Positions 1-8,258 of a stretch of 64,000 bases of DNA are shown one piece after another. The position numbers were made by a program, and so were the translations under genes. Below the pieces are notes generated by a model. The model was not told the DNA's origin. It saw only the letters and a list, made by a program, of their open reading frames with translations, and did not search any database. Each line of letters starts with the position of its first letter. Within the stretch, counting starts at the first letter, position 1. The DNA is from Deltaproteobacteria bacterium (GTDB taxonomy: Bacteria; Myxococcota; UBA727; VGSZ01), in contig JACOUT010000014.1 in assembly GCA_016177705.1 (NCBI GenBank), positions 248,001-312,000 of the forward strand. The letters run 5' to 3'.

Positions 1-342
1 CTCGATCGCCTGCGTCCAACAGCCGCCGCACACCTCACCGCCGTCGTAGAGCGCGCACGGATCGGCGGTGCCGTGGAGGATCTTGACGGGCACGGGGCGC
101 GAGGGCTCGCACGGTTCGACGACGACGGGCGCACCCACCGGCACCACGGCGTCGATTCGCTCGGCCAGCTCGCACGCGAGCCGGTGGCTCATGTCGCCGC
201 CGTTGCTGATGCCGGTGGCGAACACGTGCTCGACGTTACCGCCGTGCTCCGCCGCCACCACGTCGAGGAGCTGCGACAGGAACGCCACGTCGTCGACGCC
301 CTGCTCGTGTGCGGTGCAAGGCCGCAGCGCACGCGCGCTCAC
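1..342 (-). pseudogene. 5'-truncated PHB depolymerase/feruloyl esterase-like (LpqC family) fragment
   Basis: Read on the minus strand from a GTG at 342, the frame gives GVDDVAFLSQLLDVVA, then the nucleophile elbow GISNGG (GxSxG) and LHGTADP, which carries the acid residue region. These are hallmarks of alpha/beta-hydrolase esterases of the PHB depolymerase/LpqC family. About 90 N-terminal residues that the family normally has (signal peptide, oxyanion HG motif) are absent: the kinase stop codon at 339-341 lies exactly there, giving a GTGA overlap. The 3' end runs off the window. It may be a gene remnant, or a fragment translated by coupling to the kinase. The family call is solid from the motifs; that it is broken is an inference from length. 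Confidence 0.6.
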
Positions 343-2099
343 CGCGCAGCGCCCTCACGGCATCGGACCGCACACTCCTTGACCGCCGCGAAGAACTCCG
401 CGGTCTCGTCCGTGGACATCGCCGCCAACCGCTCGTGCGCCTTCACCAAGGGTGGCGCGCACGCGATCTGCAGGCAGTACCTGGCAAGGAACCGCGCGCG
501 CTCTGTTCCGGTGACTGGGAGGTCGGGCAAAGGGGCTGGGCTTGGCTTCCGGGGAGAGGCCGCCGGGCGGCGGCGCGGGACCGATCCGGTGGCCTCGTCG
601 ACGGTACCCTCCAGGGGTTCGACGGGCATTTGATCATCGCGTGCCGTGCTCGGTGGCTGGGCGTCCGGTCTCGGCTCGACGATCGGCGCGAGGGGCGACG
701 TGCGGTCCTCCGCAGGTTTCACCGAGGCCGACTGCGCCACGGGGGGTGCCGGCGTCGAGATCGACGTCGGCGGTGAGCTCCGTGACCATGCCCACGTGAG
801 CGCGACGGCGATCGCCGCTGTCGTGAGGCCGATCGCGAGCGCCGCGCGCAAGCTGCGCGGCCGCAGCGGCAGTACCAAGGTGGCCGCGCGCGCGGCGGCG
901 GCCGGCTGCTGTTTGCTGGTGACCGTCGAGGTCTCCGCGTCCTCCGTTGGCGTCGCCTGGATCCGCTCGTGCGCCGCGGTGGACTCGTCGGACGACTGCT
1001 GCGTCGACGTGGCGAAGCGCACGGTGCGAGTCACCTCTCGTGGCGCCTCAGGCGGCGGCGTCGCGATCAGCTCAGCGCGCGTCCGTCGATCCTTTGCCTC
1101 CTCGTCGGGAAACAGCTCTGCCATGAGCTTGCGCAGCTCGGCCGTGCTGCCAACCCGTTGTCGCCGCAACTGGTACTCGTGCAGCGCAACCTTGAGCTCC
1201 CCGCACGAGGAGAAGCGGGCCGTGGGATCGGCGGCGACGGCGCGTTGGACGATGTCGCGCAGCTCGACGGGTAGCCTCGCCAAGCCCGGCGCCTCGTGCG
1301 TCCCCTTGCCGACACAGAGCCACACATCGTCCATCGAGAGACCCTGGTAGTACCGCTCGCCGACCAGCAGCTCGTAGAGCAGCACGCCGGCCGCGAACAC
1401 GTCGGTGCGGCGGTCGATGGGATCGCCGCGGGCCTGCTCGGGAGACATGTACTGCAGCTTGCCGAGCACCACGCCCGGCTCGGTGCGTTCGAGCTTGTGC
1501 GTCGAGGTCGCGAGGCCGAAGTCGATGAGCTTCACCTCCCCCTCGAAGCTCACCATCACGTTCTGCGGAGAGACGTCCCGATGGACGATGCCGAGCGGCT
1601 TGCCGGAGCGCGCATCGACCATGCGATGTGCGTAGTCGAGCGCCTCGAGCACCTCTCCAATGATGTGCAGACCCAACGCGGTCGGCAGCTCGCGCTGCTG
1701 GTTCTTCGCACACTCCGCGATGGTGCGCAGATCGCGACCGGCGATCAGCTCCATCGCCAGGTAGTACTGGGCGCCGACGGCGCCGACGTCGAGCACGGGG
1801 CAGATGTTGCGGTGCGCGAGCTGCACGACGGTGCGAGCCTCGTCGACGAATCGCCTCACGTACTCGTCGTCGCCGAGCAGGTTCGCCCGGATCGACTTGA
1901 CCACGCACAGCCGCTCGATGCCGGCGACGCGGCCGACCTTGGCCAGGCAGACGTCGCCCATGCCGCCGCGCGCGATGCGCGAGAGCAGCAGGTAGGGGCC
2001 GAAGTGCTGCGGGTAGCGCTGCGGTGGCACCCGATCCGGCAGCACGAAGCGCGCGCTCTCCGGCGAAGACGGTCGATCGGGGCTCGCTGGAGCGCTCAT
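339..2099 (-). CDS. Transmembrane Ser/Thr protein kinase (Hanks/PknB type)
   Basis: 586 residues from the ATG at 2099. The frame stays open further upstream, but homology starts after this Met. The kinase domain spans about residues 35-310: glycine loop RIARGGMGDV (41-50), Lys68 in VVKSI, catalytic loop HRDVSPQN (173-180), DFG (193-195) and SPEQARGD in the activation segment. A Thr/Ser/Pro-rich linker leads to one membrane helix at about 417-438 and a Pro-rich tail ending in a small domain with four cysteines. The layout predicts a cytoplasmic kinase with an outside sensor tail. It reads away from the secreted-protein cluster that follows on the plus strand. The substrate is not inferable. 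Confidence 0.93.
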   Translation of the reverse strand: MSAPASPDRPSSPESARFVLPDRVPPQRYPQHFGPYLLLSRIARGGMGDVCLAKVGRVAGIERLCVVKSIRANLLGDDEYVRRFVDEARTVVQLAHRNICPVLDVGAVGAQYYLAMELIAGRDLRTIAECAKNQQRELPTALGLHIIGEVLEALDYAHRMVDARSGKPLGIVHRDVSPQNVMVSFEGEVKLIDFGLATSTHKLERTEPGVVLGKLQYMSPEQARGDPIDRRTDVFAAGVLLYELLVGERYYQGLSMDDVWLCVGKGTHEAPGLARLPVELRDIVQRAVAADPTARFSSCGELKVALHEYQLRRQRVGSTAELRKLMAELFPDEEAKDRRTRAELIATPPPEAPREVTRTVRFATSTQQSSDESTAAHERIQATPTEDAETSTVTSKQQPAAAARAATLVLPLRPRSLRAALAIGLTTAAIAVALTWAWSRSSPPTSISTPAPPVAQSASVKPAEDRTSPLAPIVEPRPDAQPPSTARDDQMPVEPLEGTVDEATGSVPRRRPAASPRKPSPAPLPDLPVTGTERARFLARYCLQIACAPPLVKAHERLAAMSTDETAEFFAAVKECAVRCREGAAR

Positions 2100-2276
2100 C
2101 GCCGACGCATGATAGCTGGCTTCGGCTCGCCGCCATGCCGGTGAGGCAGACCGAGCCGATCGGTAGGCGCCCGTCGCCCGTGTGGACGCGAGCTTGAGGG
2201 TGGACAGGAGGCGGTGCATTCCGAGCACAGCGAGCCACTGGCGCGGAGGGGGCGCAGCGCGCTCCAAGCGAGGCCG

Positions 2277-2914
2277 ATGACCCCCTGGCAGCGCCTCCTT
2301 TTCCTTTTCCCGGTGCTCGTCGCCGTCGGCGGCGCCTGGCGCCCGTTCCCCCTCACCGGCCCGGCGCATCTCGAGGTTTGGGCAGCGACGGTGAGCGCGC
2401 CGCCCGACGTCGTCGTCGACTGCAATCAGACCATCAACACGCAGGCGTTCGGGGACGGGGCTCGGCCACCATCTGCGGCGGCGCGAGCGTTTCTGTGCAC
2501 GTGACGACGCAGCCCGGGAATACCCCCGAGCTGTTCGTGCTCTCGATGCGTCGCCTCACAGTCACCGCGACCGGCAACCTGCGCTTTACCGGCAGTCGTA
2601 GCGTGGTGCTCGTGGTCTTCGGCGACGCCACCATCGACGGCGTGCTCGACGTGTCGGGCAGGAGGGAGGCGGCGGGGCCTGGCGGCGCGCAGTCTTCTGC
2701 CACGTTCGGCGATTGCATCCAGGGCGCCGGCGGCGCCGCCGGCAACGCCATGGACCTTGGGGGCGCGGGTGGGGGCGGTGGCGCCCCGGGGGTCGCCAGC
2801 CCGACCGGTTCAACCCCCCCGCAGCGCGGGTTCGACGGGATTCTACCGGGCGCGGGTGGTGGTGGCGGCGGCGCAGGACGCGCCGGCGGCTCGCTCGTCG
2901 TCGTCGAGTTCTAA
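2277..2914 (+). pseudogene. Frameshifted secreted protein, function unknown
   Basis: The ATG at 2277 opens a typical signal peptide (MTPWQRLLFLFPVLVAVGG) followed by DVVVDCNQTINTQAFGDG. At about 2455-2466 the reading frame must jump: the next sensible protein segment (SATICGGASVSVHVTTQPG, then VVFGDATIDGVLDVSG and a Gly-rich region ending FDGILPGAGGGGGG) lies two frames away and stops at 2914. Together they would form one exported protein of about 210 residues. The break sits in a G-rich run, so a sequencing indel is as likely as a true mutation. No family was recognised; the Gly-rich C-terminal half resembles repetitive surface proteins. Confidence 0.5.
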
Positions 2915-2944
2915 TCGGCCTCGCGGGACTGGTAGGCTCGGGTG

Positions 2945-3691
2945 ATGCTGGCGTCCGTCTGCCTCGCGCTCGCGCTCGCTCCGCAGCCGAAGATCGCCGT
3001 GGTCGTCCTCGACGGTCCGACGACCGTTCGAGCCGAGCTGGTCGATGCGCTCGCGGCAGACGGCGCGGTGAGCGCGCAACCGCAAAGCCTCGTCGACCAA
3101 CTGCTCGCGAATGCCGCCACCATGGGCCTGGTCTGCACCATCGACGACCTGCCGTGCTGGATCAAGATCGGGCTAGACGGCGAGCTCGATCAGTTGGTGG
3201 TCGCCGGCACCGGCGCGAGTGGCGCCTTCGAGTTGCGACTGGTCGACGTCGGCACCGGGCACGATGCCGGCCACGTGACCGTCGCGCCAGGGGCACCGCT
3301 CGACGCACGCGCGGCGATCGCGAGCCTGCTGCACCCAGCTCCCGCGCCAACCGTCCTGCCGCCGGCCGAGCGCGCGGTGGACGAGCCGAGGACGGCGACG
3401 CCTGCAGCGGAGCCCCGCCCCGTTCCCGCGCCGCCGGCACCGGCGACGTCGCCCATGCTGATGATCGCTGCTGGCGGCGCGGCCGTGGTGAGCGTGGCGT
3501 GCGGCATCGGGGCCGCGACCGTCGATGTCGGCCTGACCGAGATGTTGGTCTCTGCCAGGGACACCGGTGTGCGCCTCGACCTCGAGAGTTATCGCGAACA
3601 GGAGACCACGCAGAACCTCTTGATCGTCTGTGGTGCCGTCGCGGGAGCCACGGCGATCGCTGGCGCGGCCGGCGCGCTGGTCGTCGAGTGA
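2945..3691 (+). CDS. Predicted membrane/periplasmic protein of unknown function
   Basis: 248 residues from the ATG at 2945; an adjacent in-frame GTG at 2942 is an alternative start. A short hydrophobic N-terminus (MLASVCLALALA) is followed by an alpha/beta segment with KIAVVVLDGP and a Cys pair (LVCTIDDLPCW), then a Pro/Ala-rich linker (about 135-175). Two C-terminal hydrophobic helices follow (MLMIAAGGAAVVSVACGIGA and NLLIVCGAVAGATAIAGAAG). This pattern of signal, globular domain, Pro linker and membrane helices is common among uncharacterised myxobacterial envelope proteins. Its stop overlaps a possible GTG start of the next gene (GTGA at 3688-3691), suggesting co-transcription. Confidence 0.72.
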   Translation: MLASVCLALALAPQPKIAVVVLDGPTTVRAELVDALAADGAVSAQPQSLVDQLLANAATMGLVCTIDDLPCWIKIGLDGELDQLVVAGTGASGAFELRLVDVGTGHDAGHVTVAPGAPLDARAAIASLLHPAPAPTVLPPAERAVDEPRTATPAAEPRPVPAPPAPATSPMLMIAAGGAAVVSVACGIGAATVDVGLTEMLVSARDTGVRLDLESYREQETTQNLLIVCGAVAGATAIAGAAGALVVE

Positions 3692-3714
3692 GAACCGGCG
3701 ACGCGTCCTCCTGG

Positions 3715-4674
3715 ATGATGCGGGCCCTGGCGGCGCTGCTCGTGATCGGCGGTTTCGCCTGTCACCGGTTCGTGGCGATCGTGCCCTGTGCTGTCGACGA
3801 TGACTGCGCCGACGGCGAGCGATGCGGCGCGGCCGCGGTCTGTGTCCGCTCCGTTGCGGAAGGCGAGGGTGAAGGTGAGGGCGAGGGTGAGGGCGAAGGC
3901 GAGGGTGAGGGCGAGGGTGAGGGCGAGGGTGAGGGTGAAGGCGAGGGTGAAGGCGAGGGTGAGGGTGAGGGTGAGGGTGAAGGCGAGGGTGAGGGTGAGG
4001 GTGACGGCGAAGATGGCGACGTGGGCGAAGGCGAGGGAGAGGGCGAGGGCGACGCTGACCTCCTCGCCTGGTGGGGCTTCGACGCGCTCGACTCCACGAA
4101 CGGGCTCGTGCTCGACCAGAGTGGCAATGGTCACGACGGCTCGTACTCGGGAGCCGCCTTCGCGCCGGGCCGCTTGGGCGTCGCCCTCGATTCGTCGGCA
4201 GGGCGCATGACGCGCGTGGACGTGACGTCGTTCACCTCCGACCTGGTCGCCGTCCAGTCGTTCACGGTCTCTTTGTGCTTCGAGCAGCACACGTCGGTGG
4301 ACCCTTTCGATATCCCCTTGCACGCCGGTGCCGCGTCGGCAGGCAACCCGGGATTCTGTTTCGAGCTCGGCGAAGCAGGGTGGGTCGCCCGAGTCATGGA
4401 CGCCGACGACGAGCTCACCGTGGTGACCTTCTCGGGTGTACCGCTGACGGGCATGCACTGCCTGGCGTTCGTCGTAGATCGAGAGCGCTTGAGGGCGTCG
4501 GCCTTCCTCGACGGCAACCTCGTTGACACTGCGACCTTCAGCGGTGGCTCGATCGGAGGGTCTCAACCGCTGTCACTGGCATCGTACAACGGCTACCAGA
4601 CGGACGGGCTGCTCGACGAGGTGCGCATCTTTGGCCGCACGCTCACCGCCCAAGAGGTCGCGGCGCTGCCGTGA
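3715..4674 (+). CDS. LamG-like lectin-fold lipoprotein with Glu-Gly repeat linker
   Basis: 319 residues from the ATG pair at 3715/3718; a GTG at 3688 that overlaps the previous stop is also in frame. The N-terminus (MMRALAALLVIGGFAC) reads as a lipoprotein signal with a weak lipobox. Next comes a short Cys motif (CAVDDDCADGERCGAAAVC), then a (Glu-Gly)24 linker. A concanavalin A/LamG-type domain follows: LLAWWGFDALDS, DQSGNGHDG and the closing DEVRIFGRTLTAQEVAAL are characteristic. It probably displays a carbohydrate- or polymer-binding domain on an acidic flexible stalk. The ligand is unknown. Confidence 0.8.
   Translation: MMRALAALLVIGGFACHRFVAIVPCAVDDDCADGERCGAAAVCVRSVAEGEGEGEGEGEGEGEGEGEGEGEGEGEGEGEGEGEGEGEGEGEGEGEGDGEDGDVGEGEGEGEGDADLLAWWGFDALDSTNGLVLDQSGNGHDGSYSGAAFAPGRLGVALDSSAGRMTRVDVTSFTSDLVAVQSFTVSLCFEQHTSVDPFDIPLHAGAASAGNPGFCFELGEAGWVARVMDADDELTVVTFSGVPLTGMHCLAFVVDRERLRASAFLDGNLVDTATFSGGSIGGSQPLSLASYNGYQTDGLLDEVRIFGRTLTAQEVAALP
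3859..4002 (+). repeat. 24-unit hexanucleotide tandem repeat encoding (Glu-Gly)n
   Basis: Twenty-four hexamers of the form GAR-GGY (GAGGGT, GAGGGC, GAAGGC) lie in frame in the LamG lipoprotein; a shorter degenerate block continues to about 4050. Synonymous codons are mixed but the unit is strictly six bases, so copy number can change by slippage without breaking the frame. The opposite strand reads as a long Pro-Ser repeat, which is a shadow. Confidence 0.9.
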
Positions 4675-4745
4675 GCGCAGTAGATGGTGAACCGCACGCC
4701 GCTACGCGCGGGCGCACGCGAGACCCGAAGCGGTATGGTCGCTTC

Positions 4746-5609
4746 ATGCCTCGTCCATCGACCGCATTCCCATCCATCATGCAGCGCTGTGCGGCGTGCG
4801 TTGCGTTCCCCGCGCTGCTCGGCATCGCCTGTGCGGGCGACCCCTATGGTACGCGGACCACCTCCTGGGACAGCTCGACGCCCTCAACCACGTCGAGCGC
4901 GCCGGCAGCACCGACGGCCACCGGCGAGAAGAAGAAGCTCACCGCCGCCGAAGTGGCAGCGAGCGCCAAGAGCGCCGAGGACTGTCAGGCGGCGGCGCGC
5001 GACTACTACAAGGACGACAAGAAGCGCGGGCTGACGCTGCTCAAGGCCTGCGCCACGCGCGACGATTTTCTCGAGCTCGCCTGGTTGATCGCCGGACCCT
5101 GGAAGGCCGACGTGGTCGAAGACGAGGCGCTGCAGCTCACCGTGGCCGAGGTGATCGCGCGGCGCGGCGGCTTCGTCGAGGCCGACACGCACGCGTGCCG
5201 CAAGGCCGGCATCCTGATCTACGACGTCAACACGGCCGTGAACCGCGCCGAACAGCTCGTGGGCAAATTGGTGTTGGCGCGCGCCACCGTCGTGGGCGTG
5301 GCGCGCGAGAAGACCGACAAGGGCACCGCGCAGATCGCGACGTTCGCCGAGTCCACCTGGGCAGACGAGGCCGAGGACGAGACCAAGGCGCCGCCGCCGC
5401 TCGACGAGCTGAACCCGAGCACGGGCAGGAACGTGTTCGCGCAGGTCGAGCCCGGCGAGAGCCGACTTGTGCAGAAGCGGCAGATGGTGGTGGCGCTGCG
5501 CCTGCTGGAGCGCAGGGACAGCGGCGACGATCCGAGCGTGCTCGGCGCGCTCGCCGGCATCTGGCGCGCGGCGCCGACCTTGTACGATCGAGGAAGCCCG
5601 CGAGAGTGA
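4746..5609 (+). CDS. Predicted lipoprotein, function unknown
   Basis: 287 residues from the ATG at 4746. This start places the signal peptide (FPALLGIAC) correctly, with Cys in lipobox position; the upstream in-frame sequence is Arg-rich and unlike a signal. A Ser/Thr/Ala-rich stretch is followed by a Lys/Ala helical region (LTAAEVAASAKSAEDCQAAA), with conserved-looking cysteines in DCQAAARDYY, LLKACATRDD and DTHACRKAG. The rest is alpha/beta with no recognised domain. The VIT transporter begins 4 bp after its stop, so the two are probably co-transcribed. The acidic region TWADEAEDETKAPPPLDELN may be an exposed loop. Confidence 0.75.
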   Translation: MPRPSTAFPSIMQRCAACVAFPALLGIACAGDPYGTRTTSWDSSTPSTTSSAPAAPTATGEKKKLTAAEVAASAKSAEDCQAAARDYYKDDKKRGLTLLKACATRDDFLELAWLIAGPWKADVVEDEALQLTVAEVIARRGGFVEADTHACRKAGILIYDVNTAVNRAEQLVGKLVLARATVVGVAREKTDKGTAQIATFAESTWADEAEDETKAPPPLDELNPSTGRNVFAQVEPGESRLVQKRQMVVALRLLERRDSGDDPSVLGALAGIWRAAPTLYDRGSPRE

Positions 5610-5613
5610 GCGC

Positions 5614-6306
5614 ATGGCGCACCGCGAAACCCACCGCACCGATCGCATCGGCTGGCTGCGCGCGGCGGTGCACGGCGCCAACGACGGCATCGTCTCCACG
5701 GCAAGCCTGCTGGTCGGCGTCGCAGCCGCCGACGCCGGCCACGCCGCGATCCTCACGGCGGGCTCCGCTGGCCTGGTGGCGGGCGCGATGTCGATGGCGG
5801 TGAGCGAGTACGTCTCTGTTGGCTCGCAGGCCGACTCGCAGCAGGCCGACCTCGTCCGCGAACGGCATGAGCTGGACATGCAGCCCGATCACGAGCTGGC
5901 CGAGCTGACCTCGATCTACGTCAAGCGCGGTCTGTCGCTGGCGTTGGCGGCCCAGGTCGCCAGCGAGCTGACCGCGCACGACGCGCTCGGCGCTCATGCC
6001 CGCGACGAGCTTGGCATCATTGACGCCACCGCGCCGCAACCGCTGCTGGCTGCGCTGACCTCGGCGGTCGCCTTCAGCTCGGGGGGCGCGCTGCCGCTGC
6101 TGGTCAGCGCCGTGGCTCCGAGCGCGGTGCTCTTGCCCGCGCTGGCCGCGAGCGCGCTCGTCGCCTTGGTGACGCTCGGCGTGCTCGGCGCGCGCACCGG
6201 CGGCGCACCGGTGCTCAAGGCGGCCATGCGCGTCGGCGTCATGGGCGCGCTCGCCATGGCGCTCACCGCGGCGGTGGGCGCGCTGGTCGGCGTCGCGACC
6301 TCCTAG
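5614..6306 (+). CDS. VIT1/CCC1 family transporter (Fe2+/Mn2+)
   Basis: 230 residues from the ATG at 5614. The N-terminal helix has the family signature DRIGWLRAAVHGANDGIVSTASLLVGVAAA, with the GANDGIVST core. It continues with GSAGLVAGAMSMAVSEYVSVGSQADSQQADL, the conserved MAxSEYVSVxSQ motif. Three more hydrophobic segments at the C-terminus give the usual five helices. Members move ferrous iron or manganese out of the cytosol, using acidic residues in a cytoplasmic metal-binding loop; here the loop between helices 2 and 3 is short (the HELDMQPDHELAELTSIYVKRG region), as in bacterial forms. The gene follows a lipoprotein gene by 4 bp. Confidence 0.93.
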   Translation: MAHRETHRTDRIGWLRAAVHGANDGIVSTASLLVGVAAADAGHAAILTAGSAGLVAGAMSMAVSEYVSVGSQADSQQADLVRERHELDMQPDHELAELTSIYVKRGLSLALAAQVASELTAHDALGAHARDELGIIDATAPQPLLAALTSAVAFSSGGALPLLVSAVAPSAVLLPALAASALVALVTLGVLGARTGGAPVLKAAMRVGVMGALAMALTAAVGALVGVATS

Positions 6307-6313
6307 CGAGCTG

Positions 6314-8191
6314 TTAGGGCACGCTGGTCAACGAGCCCGGCGCGAGCGTCGCCGTCCACACGGGGTGGTCCTTCTGCGACGAACCGGTGCTGTGCGTGCG
6401 GATCACGCTGTCGATCGTCAGGTTGGCGCGCGCGAACACGTGCCCGTCGGCGGTCTGGAAGCGCACCGGCCAGGAGCCGCCCTTGCCGCGCCGCGCGATC
6501 TCTTGCCGAAACTCGGTGGGCGTGGGGTTGTTGTTGGTCCAGTTGGAGCGGCCGACCGCCCCGAACGTGCCCTGCGTGTGCTTGACGTCGCCGAGCCGGC
6601 TGTCGCGCAGGCCGCCGCCGTCGGCGATCGACACGGTCACCACCACCTCGCGGCTCGCGGGGTCGAGCTGGAACACCGAGTTCACGCGCCCGCTCCAGTC
6701 GGTCTTGGCCGTCAACGTCGCGTAGTTGCCGGTGTTCCAGTCGTAGGTGGAGAAGCCGAGCTCGATGCGCTCCACCGCCACCTGCAGGCGATCGGGCGCC
6801 GCGTTGCTGCCGACCGGCGCGGTGCAGGCGCCAAGCGCGCTTGCGTTGCAGCCCACCGTGTGCACGCCGAGATCGACACGCAGCGACGGCTCGTCGAACG
6901 CGTGCAACAACTGGATCGAGAGCTTGTCGCCGACGTTGGCCGACAGCGGGCGACAGAAGCTGCCGTCGGGCCCGACCGCGGTGGTGGTCTTCTTGCCGGT
7001 CGACTGGTTGATGACGAGCACGATGCTGCCGGGGGTGGCCGCGCCGGGCGCGCCCTTCAGCTCACCTTGCGACAGCGTCATGCGCGACAGCGAGGCCTCG
7101 AGCTTCTTCTGCGTGCCCGCCGCCGGGTTGTCGACCACGACTGCCTCGCCACCGCCGGCGGCCAGCACCACGCGGCGCTCGGTCGGCTTGGCGCCCTGGC
7201 CCATGCTCCACGGGGTGGAGTGATCGAACACGCGCAGCACCACCGCGTCCTGCGGGCCGGCGTCCCAGGTCTTGATCTCGAAGGAGCCGTCGCGCTTGAC
7301 GTCCTGCGTGTAGTGACCGGCGTCGAAGGGCGGCTTGTCCACCACCACCTTGCTGAAGGGCTCGAGCGCCAGCTTGCCCTTCTTGGGCGTCAGCGTGAGC
7401 TCCCAGCGGTCGTTCTGCTTGCTCAAGCGCTGGCACAGCGCCGCGCCGTCGGCGGCGGGCGGCGTGGCGTCCGCGTTGGTGATGAACTGCGCGCGTGCCT
7501 CGCTGCTCTGCACGCCCACCCACGAGGTCGGGCCGGCACCGAGCGGGCTGCCGATGCGCGCCCCGGGAGCGCGCTCGTTGATCGCCACCCAATCCGAGCC
7601 CGAGACGTTGCCGGCTTGATCGACCTGGAAGATCTCGAGCACGTCGCCGCCGCCGATGCCGAGGCGCGCGGCCTCGGCGTCGGAGACCACCACGTTGGCG
7701 CGGCCCTCGGCGTCGAGCTTGCCGTCCCACGGCACCTTGACCCAGCCCGCCTTGCACTGCTTATCGGCGTCGAGCTGAGCGCGGCGGTTGATCAGGTAGA
7801 CGCTGGCGTCGCTCTCGAGGTGGGCGAAGCGCAGCACCAGCGGGTCGCGGCCGCGCGCCGGCACCTGCGGATCGGCGAAGGCGCCGAGGAAGACTTGCGT
7901 GTATGGCGTCTGCGGCGGCGTGACGTCCTGGCAGCCTTGGTTGCCGCCACCCTGCACCGGATCGGTCTGCGCGGGCGGCGTGTTCGGGCCCTGCACGCCC
8001 TGCACGCCTTGGCGGCTCGCCTCGAAGGCGTCGCGCTGCAAGGCCGTGCGCAGGAGCGACGCACCGAGCTCGCCGCCGTCGGCGGCCAAGCGCACCGCCT
8101 CGGTCAGCTTCGAGCCGTCGAGCGGTCCGGCCTGCAAGAGTCGCGAAAGTCGCTCGATGGCGGTGAGCTGGACGGTGGTGAGCCCGGGCAT
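6314..8191 (-). CDS. Large multidomain protein with repeated Ig-like modules
   Basis: 625 residues. The ATG at 8191 is preceded by a strong GGGAGG Shine-Dalgarno sequence, so the upstream in-frame extension is discarded. There is no signal peptide; the first 60 residues are amphipathic (LTAIERLSRLLQAGPLDG). A Gln/Pro linker (about 65-95) leads to several beta-rich modules of about 90-110 residues with Ig-like or adhesin-like patterns (WELTLTPKKGKLALEPFSKVVV, GDKLSIQLLHAFDE). The gene ends 8 bp from the convergent VIT gene. It may be co-transcribed with the MYXO-CTERM gene 67 bp upstream. Function is unknown; a structural or surface role is inferred only from the beta-rich modules. Confidence 0.75.
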   Translation of the reverse strand: MPGLTTVQLTAIERLSRLLQAGPLDGSKLTEAVRLAADGGELGASLLRTALQRDAFEASRQGVQGVQGPNTPPAQTDPVQGGGNQGCQDVTPPQTPYTQVFLGAFADPQVPARGRDPLVLRFAHLESDASVYLINRRAQLDADKQCKAGWVKVPWDGKLDAEGRANVVVSDAEAARLGIGGGDVLEIFQVDQAGNVSGSDWVAINERAPGARIGSPLGAGPTSWVGVQSSEARAQFITNADATPPAADGAALCQRLSKQNDRWELTLTPKKGKLALEPFSKVVVDKPPFDAGHYTQDVKRDGSFEIKTWDAGPQDAVVLRVFDHSTPWSMGQGAKPTERRVVLAAGGGEAVVVDNPAAGTQKKLEASLSRMTLSQGELKGAPGAATPGSIVLVINQSTGKKTTTAVGPDGSFCRPLSANVGDKLSIQLLHAFDEPSLRVDLGVHTVGCNASALGACTAPVGSNAAPDRLQVAVERIELGFSTYDWNTGNYATLTAKTDWSGRVNSVFQLDPASREVVVTVSIADGGGLRDSRLGDVKHTQGTFGAVGRSNWTNNNPTPTEFRQEIARRGKGGSWPVRFQTADGHVFARANLTIDSVIRTHSTGSSQKDHPVWTATLAPGSLTSVP

Positions 8192-8258
8192 GGTGTGCCT
8201 CCCGGGGTCTCGTATCGGCCGCAGATGTCGGCTGGTGTGCGCTCGTGTGTGATGGGTT

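Noticed and set aside
2713..3714. Long Arg-rich N-terminal extension of the LamG lipoprotein frame.
   Set aside because: It is antisense-like shadow coding over two other genes, without a signal peptide; the lipoprotein signal only appears at 3715.
3859..4050. Possible CRISPR-like or regulatory repeat array.
   Set aside because: The period is six bases, in frame and without spacers; it is a coding repeat.
3762..4127. Minus-strand Pro-Ser repeat ORF.
   Set aside because: It is the complement of the Glu-Gly hexamer repeat and has no start context or homologous pattern.
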